Below are positions 7,151 to 13,967 of a stretch of 24,785 bases of DNA, piece after piece; the stretch's first letter is position 1, and each line of letters begins with the position of its first letter. Source of the DNA: Candidatus Cloacimonadota bacterium. GTDB taxonomy: Bacteria; Cloacimonadota; Cloacimonadia; Cloacimonadales; Cloacimonadaceae. The position numbers were made by a program, and so were the translations under genes. The stretch lies in contig JAQUJJ010000047.1 in NCBI GenBank assembly GCA_028681035.1, positions 1 to 24,785 of the forward strand, in the 5' to 3' direction. The notes below the pieces were generated by a model, which made no database searches, was not told where the DNA came from, and worked only from the letters and a program-made list of their open reading frames with translations.

Positions 7151-7888
7151 ATGGAAGCAATCATCTTAGGTTCTGGGTCAGGTGTCCCACAAACAGACCG
7201 CCACCTATCCAGCATACTAATCCGCAAGGAAGGCTCAAGTGTGTTGGCAGATTGTGGAGATGGCTGCACAAAGCGTTTGCTGGAGCACAAGATTAGCCCT
7301 GATGAATTGGATGCTGTGTTTATTACACACTATCATCCAGACCACGTAAGCGGGTTGTTTATGCTATTACAATGGCAGTATCTCGCCGGACGAACTAAGC
7401 CGCTTTATCTCTTCCTCCCAGAAAGACCTTCGGTGATAATGGATATCCTGCATATTATGTACACCTTTTCAGAAAAGTTCCCGTTTAAGCTGCATGTGTT
7501 GGATATGGAACAGACAGAGCTATATTTTGATTGGATTTCTAGCACTAACACAGACCACTTATACGGTTATGCAAACATCATACGGGAGCATAGCCTGCAC
7601 AATCAAATGAAATCCTACTCTCTTAAATTCACTGGCGATAATGGTGATTTGGTGTATAGCAGCGATTTGGAAACTACAGATTGTATTGCAGAGTTTATCA
7701 CGGGAGTGGATACCATTATTGTGGATGCTGGGCATCCAGATGCAGAACAAATACTTAAGCTGAAGTATCGGGATATACGCAGGATTGTTCTTACGCATGG
7801 TATTTCCCCCAGCCTGCAAACCCGCAGGGACGAGCTGGATAAAGACTACTTTGAGCTTGCTAGGGAAGATTGTGTTTATGTTGTATAA
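7151..7888 (+). CDS. Metallo-beta-lactamase-fold hydrolase, RNase Z/ElaC-like
   Basis: A 245-residue cytoplasmic MBL-fold protein. It shows LGSGSGVP near the N-terminus (7-13), the metal motif THYHPDH (H60, H62, D64, H65), a probable third-site histidine (H150), SSDLETTD with D172 in the position of the bridging aspartate, DAGH (H195) and LTHG with H216. The arrangement is that of RNase Z and related phosphodiesterases, but it is shorter than standard RNase Z (about 300 residues). I see no clear exosite arm, so it may be a phosphodiesterase other than tRNase Z. The start is 12 nt after the preceding stop. Its end overlaps the next gene by 11 nt. Substrate unknown. Confidence 0.8.
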   Translation: MEAIILGSGSGVPQTDRHLSSILIRKEGSSVLADCGDGCTKRLLEHKISPDELDAVFITHYHPDHVSGLFMLLQWQYLAGRTKPLYLFLPERPSVIMDILHIMYTFSEKFPFKLHVLDMEQTELYFDWISSTNTDHLYGYANIIREHSLHNQMKSYSLKFTGDNGDLVYSSDLETTDCIAEFITGVDTIIVDAGHPDAEQILKLKYRDIRRIVLTHGISPSLQTRRDELDKDYFELAREDCVYVV

Positions 7889-9296
7889 AGGCAGGCGGAT
7901 ACTGGTAGTTTCTGCGGTTCTTGTAACGCTGCTTTTTGTTAGCGGCTGCGAAATCAATCGTTTGAAGAGTGCCGAAGAGCTGTATGCAGGAAAGCGTTAT
8001 GCCGCTGCAATAGTGGAATTGGACGATTTGATAGTAAGTGGCAACAACGGCGCAATAGTTACCAGAGCCGAATTACTGCGTTCAGATAGCTATTCAGCTT
8101 TGGGAGAAGCAGCCCTACAAAGGAAGAACTGGGCTTTGGCGGAACGCTTTTATAAGCTTGCCAATTCAAGTGAAGCTAACCTGCGCTTGGCAGAGATTTA
8201 TATAGATTTAGGCGCAACAGCTTTTAAGAATGGAGATTCTGCCGCTGGTAAGGCTTATCTGGATGCGATTATTCGGGAAGCACCTGAAAGTCCCTTAATT
8301 CCAGAGATTCGCTATCGCAGGATTAGCTACTTTATGGAAATCGCCAATGACCAGGAAGCTGCCTGGCGCGATTATATGGAGCTATACGACGATTATCCCA
8401 ACAACTCGTATGAAATACAAGCACGTAGCTATATCCTCAAGTTCATCCCCAACAAGATGGAATATGCCGAGCTACTTGCCAGTAAAGAGTATTATAGCGA
8501 CGCCTTGAACCTGCTGTTCGAAATATCCAAATACCCGATTGTAGAAGTAAACAAGCTGAACTTACAAATATCGGACGTATATGAAAATCATGCAGAGACG
8601 TTTATAGATGATCAGGACTATGTGGAAGCAGACCGCCTCTTCCGTATCGCTATTCAATACTGCCCGGAGAAAAAGGCACAGATATACCACCGCCTAGAAG
8701 CTATTACTTCGCTTTATGTAAGCAAGGGGAACAGCTTGTTGGAAGCTGGAGATTATGCGAATGCACTAGTTCATTACCGTAAAACATTCGATATTATTCC
8801 CGATTACCAGCCTGCTCTTGATGCAATTAATCGACTGCTAGTAATCCAAGACAATATCCGTAAGGCTGTGGAAATTGCCGCCGAAGGTGACAAATTTGAA
8901 GCAACCGGTAGAAACAACGATGCGGTTAAAGCCTTTAACCAAGCTTATGAACTTAACCCTAAGCCCGAATACAGACAAAAAGCCATTCAGATGCAAAACC
9001 TGATTGATGCCACAAACAATCCCACTGCTTTCGCTAAGAAGATAATAGACGAATACCGAGGAGGGTTGCTGAACATCCGCATCCGCAATAAAAAGCAAGA
9101 ACTGCTAAGGCTACACAAAGCCTCTGAGATTAGCGATAGCGGCTGGAAGATACTGCTTTCCACAGGGCAGTATAAGTATGAAGCTCGCTATGATTTGCTT
9201 ACGCCCAGTGGAACTTTCCTTTACGTGTGGCAGATAAACTTGAGGGATAAAAGCATTGTACCCTTGAACAGACTTTCGGAGGCGTTGCTAAAATGA
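7878..9296 (+). CDS. TPR-repeat lipoprotein
   Basis: The 472-residue product begins MLYKGRRILVV with a lipoprotein signal peptide ending VSGC (acylated Cys24). I chose this ATG because it gives a proper signal sequence and an 11-nt overlap with the preceding gene; the longer frame from 7785 would bury the signal. The body is helical with several TPR-like units: ELYAGKRYAAAIVELDDL just after the signal, a repeat around KNGDSAAGKAYLDAIIREAP, and a clear set in the last third (DYVEADRLFRIAIQYCP, LEAGDYANALVHYRKTFDIIP, GRNNDAVKAFNQAYELNP). The last 60 residues look like a small beta domain (YKYEARYDLLTPSGTFLYVW). It is probably a periplasmic or outer-membrane scaffold. The stop overlaps the next start by 4 nt, so the genes are translationally coupled. 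Confidence 0.85.
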   Translation: MLYKGRRILVVSAVLVTLLFVSGCEINRLKSAEELYAGKRYAAAIVELDDLIVSGNNGAIVTRAELLRSDSYSALGEAALQRKNWALAERFYKLANSSEANLRLAEIYIDLGATAFKNGDSAAGKAYLDAIIREAPESPLIPEIRYRRISYFMEIANDQEAAWRDYMELYDDYPNNSYEIQARSYILKFIPNKMEYAELLASKEYYSDALNLLFEISKYPIVEVNKLNLQISDVYENHAETFIDDQDYVEADRLFRIAIQYCPEKKAQIYHRLEAITSLYVSKGNSLLEAGDYANALVHYRKTFDIIPDYQPALDAINRLLVIQDNIRKAVEIAAEGDKFEATGRNNDAVKAFNQAYELNPKPEYRQKAIQMQNLIDATNNPTAFAKKIIDEYRGGLLNIRIRNKKQELLRLHKASEISDSGWKILLSTGQYKYEARYDLLTPSGTFLYVWQINLRDKSIVPLNRLSEALLK

Positions 9297-9904
9297 AACA
9301 TGGTTGCTACATACACGCTTCTTTCGCTTTGCCCGCTCTAATGTTTATGTTACTGCTTTTTGCGCTGCCTCTTTGTGCGCAGAGTTTTGACATTCAAGCG
9401 TTTTCAGATAGCACCAAGTATGGCTGGAAAGATTACCAAGACCGTGCTGATTATCGTGAACAACTTTATCACAAACAGAGCCTGCTGCAAATCTACGAGC
9501 TGGAAGCACAACCGGTGAATGCCAATATTGCAAAATCTGCCACGGTTCCGGGCTGGGGGCAATTCTCTAGTAAAGCCAGCACCAAAGGCACTTTAATCCT
9601 AAGCACCGAACTGGTACTGATAGGTACATCACTTTATTTCTGGGACAGGGCTATGACAAATTATCGGCTCTACAAAAAAGCTACACAGGCACAGGAAATT
9701 GAGGACTTTTACAAAGCAGCGCAGAGTCCGCATCAATACTCTCAAATCATGTTGGGCTTTGCCGGCATAGTATGGATTTATAATGTCTTCGATGCGATTC
9801 AGACCACTCAGCAGTACAATACCAACTTGTGGAACAATATACAAGAGCGCAGCCAAAACAATCCCATTCAGATAACACCGGCAGGTGTGGAAGTGAGGTT
9901 TTAA
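9293..9904 (+). CDS. DUF5683-like membrane protein with PGWGQ motif
   Basis: 203 residues with a Sec signal peptide (1-29, ending PLCA). NANIAKSATVPGWGQFSSK (75-93) is the hallmark of the DUF5683-type family common in Bacteroidota and relatives. Two hydrophobic segments follow (about 99-116 and 151-167), separated by a charged helix. A polar tail ends PAGVEVRF. Such proteins probably sit in the envelope, and their function is not established. The start overlaps the TPR lipoprotein stop (ATGA) and the stop overlaps the next ATG by one base (TAATG), so it is coupled on both sides. Together with the two lipoproteins it may form an envelope assembly. Confidence 0.75.
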   Translation: MKHGCYIHASFALPALMFMLLLFALPLCAQSFDIQAFSDSTKYGWKDYQDRADYREQLYHKQSLLQIYELEAQPVNANIAKSATVPGWGQFSSKASTKGTLILSTELVLIGTSLYFWDRAMTNYRLYKKATQAQEIEDFYKAAQSPHQYSQIMLGFAGIVWIYNVFDAIQTTQQYNTNLWNNIQERSQNNPIQITPAGVEVRF

Positions 9905-10368
9905 TGAGCACCAGTGCAGCTTTAATACTTAAGAAAAGACACCATGTGTGGCTTGCGCTATTCTTACTCGCTATGCTTATCTCGCTAAGTTCTTGCGGGT
10001 TAAAGCGCAGCAATCCCTTAGACCCGATTGGGAACTCCAGCGTTGTAATTCCAGATGCAGTGCAAAGCCCATCTGCCACAGCCTCTTCTGCTCATGCTAC
10101 AGTAAAAAGCGTAACCTTGCGCTGGACACCTAATGCCGCAGCGAACACTTCCGGCTATTACGTCTATCGTGGCTTGGGATACTTCTCGTCCTACACTCTT
10201 GTCGGAACGGTAAATGATGCAGAAAACAATAGCTTTATCCATAGCGGTCCTACTGTTCTCCCTGGATATTACTACTTTTACCGCATATCTGCTTTCAAAT
10301 ATTATCCTGGAGCAGGAAACCTTGAAGGTGCCAGAGCTGAAGTTGCACCAGTAATTATACCCGATTAA
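9904..10368 (+). CDS. FN3-domain lipoprotein
   Basis: A 154-residue lipoprotein. The N-terminus has basic residues (KKRHH), a hydrophobic stretch, and the lipobox LSSC with Cys31, followed by SNPLDP, a post-lipobox motif frequent in lipoproteins of this kind of bacterium. One fibronectin type III-like domain fills the rest (about 58-150), with LRWTPN, GYYVYRGLG and YYFYRISAF strands. The start at 9904 overlaps the previous stop by one base. An upstream in-frame ATG (9829) would lie inside the preceding gene and hide the signal peptide. Probably exposed in the periplasm or on the outer membrane as a binding or scaffold module. Confidence 0.8.
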   Translation: MSTSAALILKKRHHVWLALFLLAMLISLSSCGLKRSNPLDPIGNSSVVIPDAVQSPSATASSAHATVKSVTLRWTPNAAANTSGYYVYRGLGYFSSYTLVGTVNDAENNSFIHSGPTVLPGYYYFYRISAFKYYPGAGNLEGARAEVAPVIIPD

Positions 10369-10371
10369 CTG

Positions 10372-12549
10372 ATGATACCCCAAAGCTATCGCAAGGAGCT
10401 GAACGAGCGTCAGTTGGAAGTGGTTACAGATACCGAAAGCCCCATTTTGGTGCTTGCTGGTGCTGGTTCGGGCAAAACCAAATCCATCATCTACCGAGCT
10501 GCTTATCTTATCAGAGAGTTACAAATCCCCCCCTGGAAACTACTGATAGTAACCTTCACCAATAAAGCTGCACGCGAGCTGCAAGAACGCCTGGAAAACC
10601 TGCTTAACATCCCCATGCGTACTCTGTGGGTGGGCACCTTTCATTCGCTATGCTCCCGCATCCTGCGTTTTGAAACTGCGCATCTGCCCTTCAATTCCAA
10701 TTACTCCATATACGATACCGATGCACAGAAATCCCTGCTTAAGAAACTGTATAAAGAACACGGTTTTGATGCGACGAAAATGCCGATTAACAAAGTATTA
10801 AACCGCATCGGGAGCTACAAAAATAAGCTCTTATTACCTGAAGAGCTAAAGGAATATGCCGAGGGCGAGGACAAAGAGTTTAACAGCTTTCTGAACATCT
10901 ACCGCCTATATCAACAGCAGCTTCTCTTAAACCAAGCCATGGATTTTGACGATATTCTGCTTTTTACTGCCAAGCTGCTGCAAAGCAACGATGCCGTACG
11001 CGAGAAATACCGCAGCCAGTTTCAATACGTGATGATAGACGAGTATCAGGACACAAACCAAGCGCAGTTTGAGATTATCCACCAGATAGCTTCTGGGCAT
11101 CAACGTGTTTGTGTGGTGGGAGATGATGACCAGGCTATTTACAGCTTCCGTGGGGCAACTTTGCGTAATATTCTGGAGTTCGAGCGCGATTATTCATCGG
11201 TACGCAGCATCCGCTTGGAGCAGAATTACCGTAGCACGGGCAACATCCTGGCGTTGGCGAATGCAGTGATTGTCCACAACCGCAGAAGGCATTCCAAAGA
11301 GCTGTGGAGCGATCTTCCAGAGGGCAATAAGCCTAAGCTGCAAACTTATGAGAACGAAAACCAAGAGGCAGAGAAAGTTACCAGAGCCGTACAGGAACTT
11401 GCCGACAAGGATATACCGCTAAAGCAAATTGCCATTCTATACCGCACTAATGCGCAGTCTCGTGTGTTCGAAAGTGCGCTGATGCAAGCCAAAATCCCAT
11501 ATAGCATTGTCGGTAGTTTGCACTTTTACCAACGCAAGGAGATTAAGGACTTGCTTGGCTATCTTGCCTGTCTGAATAATCCCGCCGATAACGAGAGCAT
11601 CCTGCGTATTATTAATGAGCCTCCCCGCGGCATAGGACAAACCACAGTGAACCGCATCATCAGTTTTGCCGCTAAAACCAGAATACCGATATACAATGCA
11701 GTGCAAAATGCGGATGCCATCGATGAACTTAACTCCTCTGCCAAGAAACGTGTATCAGAGTTTGCTGCACAGCTTGAAAGCTGGCGTATGACGGCAATAA
11801 AAAGCCCTGTGCTTGAGCTTGTGAAGGCAATTGTGGAAGAGCTGGGCTTGGTTGCGCTGTATCGCAAGAGTAGCGACCCTCGAGATATTGCCCGCGCCGA
11901 GAACTTGATAGAGTTTGTAAGCTCGGTGAGTGAATTTAGCGAACGTAGCCTCCGCGATGAGGAAAAACAGCCATTACTCGCAGACTTCCTGCCTTTTGTA
12001 GCTTTGCAGACGGATATGGACATGGTGAATGAAAGCACAGATTCCTTGCGTTTAATGACCCTGCATAATGCCAAGGGTTTGGAATTTGAGGCAGTCTTCA
12101 TCGTAGGCTTGGAAGATGAATTGCTCCCTCATCGCATGAGTATGGACAGCCGTGAAGAGATTGAAGAAGAGCGTCGTTTGTTCTATGTAGGCATCACCCG
12201 CGCCAAACGCCATCTTCACTTAAGCAATGCACGTTCTCGCAGAATATATGACACCTTTTATTTTGCCAAACCCAGCCAATTTATTGGTGAAGTTAACCCC
12301 CTGCTATTCGATCAACCGGGTGGCGAATTAGGCATTGCTCCTGCACCACGAGGAGCTAAGAAACCGCTGAAAAGCAGCCGAGAAAGCCAGAAACATTACC
12401 GTATCGGACAAAAAGTTTATCACAAAGAATACGGAGTGGGCACCGTCCTTAGTGTGGATGGAGAAGGAGCAGATGCACGCCTAACGATATCTTTCAGCGC
12501 AGGCAAGCTGGCAAAGATAATCGGTAGTTTTGTACAGACAGAGCCGTGA
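10372..12549 (+). CDS. ATP-dependent DNA helicase UvrD/PcrA
   Basis: A 725-residue SF1A 3'-5' helicase for nucleotide excision and mismatch repair and for clearing protein from DNA. It has the Q motif NERQ (Q14), Walker A AGAGSGKT (29-36), Walker B DEYQD (223-227), motif III VVGDDDQAIYSFRGA, motif IV QNYRST, motif V LMTLHNAKGLEF and motif VI YVGITRAKRH. The C-terminus (about 676-725) is the small Tudor-like module of PcrA/UvrD (IGQKVYHKEYGVGTV), which contacts RNA polymerase in studied homologues. Length is normal. The start is 3 nt after the FN3 lipoprotein stop with no clear ribosome binding site, so coupling is likely. It is an odd functional partner for the envelope genes. A 16-bp repeat array begins at its stop codon. 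Confidence 0.95.
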   Translation: MIPQSYRKELNERQLEVVTDTESPILVLAGAGSGKTKSIIYRAAYLIRELQIPPWKLLIVTFTNKAARELQERLENLLNIPMRTLWVGTFHSLCSRILRFETAHLPFNSNYSIYDTDAQKSLLKKLYKEHGFDATKMPINKVLNRIGSYKNKLLLPEELKEYAEGEDKEFNSFLNIYRLYQQQLLLNQAMDFDDILLFTAKLLQSNDAVREKYRSQFQYVMIDEYQDTNQAQFEIIHQIASGHQRVCVVGDDDQAIYSFRGATLRNILEFERDYSSVRSIRLEQNYRSTGNILALANAVIVHNRRRHSKELWSDLPEGNKPKLQTYENENQEAEKVTRAVQELADKDIPLKQIAILYRTNAQSRVFESALMQAKIPYSIVGSLHFYQRKEIKDLLGYLACLNNPADNESILRIINEPPRGIGQTTVNRIISFAAKTRIPIYNAVQNADAIDELNSSAKKRVSEFAAQLESWRMTAIKSPVLELVKAIVEELGLVALYRKSSDPRDIARAENLIEFVSSVSEFSERSLRDEEKQPLLADFLPFVALQTDMDMVNESTDSLRLMTLHNAKGLEFEAVFIVGLEDELLPHRMSMDSREEIEEERRLFYVGITRAKRHLHLSNARSRRIYDTFYFAKPSQFIGEVNPLLFDQPGGELGIAPAPRGAKKPLKSSRESQKHYRIGQKVYHKEYGVGTVLSVDGEGADARLTISFSAGKLAKIIGSFVQTEP

Positions 12550-12602
12550 TGAAGTAACAGAGTGATGAAGTAACAAAGTGATGAAGTGATAAAGTTACAA
12601 AG
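12548..12602 (+). repeat. 16-bp tandem repeat at the uvrD stop codon
   Basis: Three to four copies of GATGAAGTAACAAAGT and variants. The first overlaps the uvrD TGA. The units carry TGA and TAA triplets in more than one frame. The same units recur at 13308-13376, 13456-13495 and 13569-13606, each time just before a family 2 REP pair. Confidence 0.85.
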
Positions 12603-12613
12603 AATTCAAACAC

Positions 12614-12711
12614 CTTCATGTACACCTCGTAGAGGTGAAACCACTGTAGCACGGTGCGTAAGCGCCGTGACACAATGCCGAAAACAAAACCAGCCTCGTA
12701 GAGGCGACACC
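12614..12711 (+). repeat. REP family 2 (GTAG-headed) doublet, upstream of RAYT 2
   Basis: Three hairpins in order: ACCTC/GTA/GAGGT (12624-12636), GTAG followed by CACGGTGC/GTAA/GCGCCGTG (12646-12669, an 8-bp stem with one G-T pair and a GTAA tetraloop), and GCCTC/GTA/GAGGC (12692-12704). GTAG plus a palindrome is a canonical REP layout. Confidence 0.9.
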
Positions 12712-12718
12712 AACATAC

Positions 12719-12723
12719 AGGAG
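12719..12723 (+). promoter_or_regulatory. Ribosome binding site of RAYT 2
   Basis: AGGAG, 7 nt before the ATG at 12731 and only 7 bp after the last REP hairpin. REP folding or REP binding by the transposase could therefore affect its own translation. Confidence 0.65.
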
Positions 12724-12730
12724 CAAGTTT

Positions 12731-13195
12731 ATGGCAAACGCATATTCAAAGTTATATGTTCATATCGTGTTTACCCCAAGAGGGCGAATTCGGATAACAA
12801 ATCTTGATCTTCGCATTTTAATTGAGAAGTACATCTATGGTATATTGGATAATCTTAAATGCCATGTTCTTGCCATGAAATGTATGCCAGATCACATTCA
12901 TATTCTTACAAGCATTCACCCAGACCGTTCAGTCAGCGAAATAGTAAGAACCATCAAAGCCAATTCATCCAAGCACTTAAATGAAATCAAGGCGTTTCCT
13001 GGGATGTTTCATTGGCAGCAAGGTTATGGAGCATTTTCCTATTCCCAAAGTTCTATCCCCAATGTTGTACATTATATTAACAATCAGGAAGAGCACCATC
13101 AGCGTATGAGTTTTGAAGACGAATATAAAAGCTTCTTAGAATCCTTCCAGATTGACTATAATCCAGCGTATTTGTTTGATAAGGAACCCGATTGA
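12731..13195 (+). CDS. IS200/RAYT-like Y1 (HUH) transposase
   Basis: The 154-residue protein has the IS200/IS605 TnpA fold (Y1_Tnp). It starts MANAYSKLYVHIVFTPR, the usual first strand. The HUH motif is MPDHIHIL with H55 and H57, the likely nucleophile is Y115 in VVHYINNQEEHH, and WQQGYGAFSYS (95-105) is the conserved segment between them. It is complete for an IS200-type TnpA (about 150 residues) and all key residues are present. It cuts and rejoins single-stranded DNA at hairpin-marked ends. No typical IS200 ends are seen. Instead it is bracketed by GTAG-headed REPs in mirror orientation, so it is best viewed as a RAYT-like domesticated or REP-mobilising enzyme. It is only distantly related to the 215-residue transposase at 426. 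Confidence 0.9.
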   Translation: MANAYSKLYVHIVFTPRGRIRITNLDLRILIEKYIYGILDNLKCHVLAMKCMPDHIHILTSIHPDRSVSEIVRTIKANSSKHLNEIKAFPGMFHWQQGYGAFSYSQSSIPNVVHYINNQEEHHQRMSFEDEYKSFLESFQIDYNPAYLFDKEPD

Positions 13196-13209
13196 TTGGG
13201 TGAATAGTG

Positions 13210-13302
13210 GGTGTCGCCTCTACGAGGCTGTTAATATCGTTTCCTTCTTTTCACGGCGCTTACGCACCGTGCTACATTGGTTTAGCCTCTACGAGGCAAT
13301 TG
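13210..13302 (-). repeat. REP family 2 doublet, inverted copy downstream of RAYT 2
   Basis: Reverse complement of the upstream block: 13210-13230 is a perfect 21-bp inverted match of 12691-12711, and 13252-13275 is a perfect 24-bp inverted match of 12646-12669. A further CCTC/TAC/GAGG hairpin lies at 13292-13302. The two blocks form terminal inverted repeats about 480-650 bp apart around the transposase. Confidence 0.9.
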
Positions 13303-13307
13303 AAAGT

Positions 13308-13728
13308 GATGAAGTAACAAAGTGATGAAGTAACAGAGTGATGAAGTAACAGAGTGATGAAGTGATAAAGTTACAAAGAAATCAATTATCTTCATGTACA
13401 CCTCGTAGAGGTGAAACCAATGTAGCACGGTGCGTAAGCGCCGTGACATAGTTTCAAAGTAATAAAGTAACATCGTGATAAAGTAACAAAGAAATCAATT
13501 ATCTTCATGTACACCTCGTAGAGGTGAAACCAATGTAGCACGGTGCGTAAGCGCCGTGACATAGTTTCAAAGTGATAAAGTAACAAAGTGATGAAGTTAC
13601 AAAGAATTCAAACACCTTCATGTACACCTCGTAGAGGTGAAACCAATGTAGCACGGTGCGTAAGCGCCGTGACACAGTTCCGAAAAGAAACCAGCCTCGT
13701 AGAGGCGAAACCATGCTTAATGATTACT
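13308..13728 (+). repeat. REP family 2 tandem array, 113-bp period
   Basis: After 16-bp units (13308-13376), three copies of a 113-bp unit begin at 13390, 13503 and 13616. Each has CTTCATGTACACCTCGTAGAGG, then GTAG plus the palindrome (13422-13445, 13535-13558, 13648-13671), then 16-bp-type spacer repeats. The third copy ends like the block upstream of the transposase, with GCCTCGTAGAGGC at about 13694. Minus-strand ORFs over this array are repeat artefacts. Confidence 0.9.
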
Positions 13729-13822
13729 CCATATACCACACCTGCTAATAATTCGTTTGACATAAAACAGCACTCATCTCAACTATCCCAATATTAAAGA
13801 TAACTACCTGTTTTCGGTATTG
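13729..13822. other. Intergenic stretch before the palindromic element
   Basis: AT-rich with no gene. It contains TTGACA at 13757-13762, without a good -10 box, about 205 bp upstream of mfd. Confidence 0.3.
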
Positions 13823-13916
13823 TCCTTGCAAGCATTGCCCTATCATTGCCCACTCAATGCCCATATGGAGGGCAATGGGTGGGCAATGATAGGGAGATAA
13901 AAGCAAGGAAGATGCT
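13823..13916. repeat. MITE-like palindromic element, copy 1
   Basis: A 25-bp stem (13838-13862 with 13870-13894; one G-T pair and one mismatch) around a 7-nt loop, built from ATTGCCC and CCCTATCATTGCCC motifs. An outer arm TCCTTGC (13823-13829) pairs with GCAAGGA (13903-13909), and GCAAGGAAGATGCT (13903-13916) is the exact complement of 20831-20844 in the second copy. It lies 51 bp before mfd. Confidence 0.85.
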
Positions 13917-13967
13917 AATACAGCCCATCTAAGAAATTAGAAATCATACAGTAAAGTAAGGTATAAG

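Noticed and set aside
13282..13714. Three similar minus-strand ORFs of about 65 codons
   Set aside because: They are copies of the 113-bp REP unit read in one frame.
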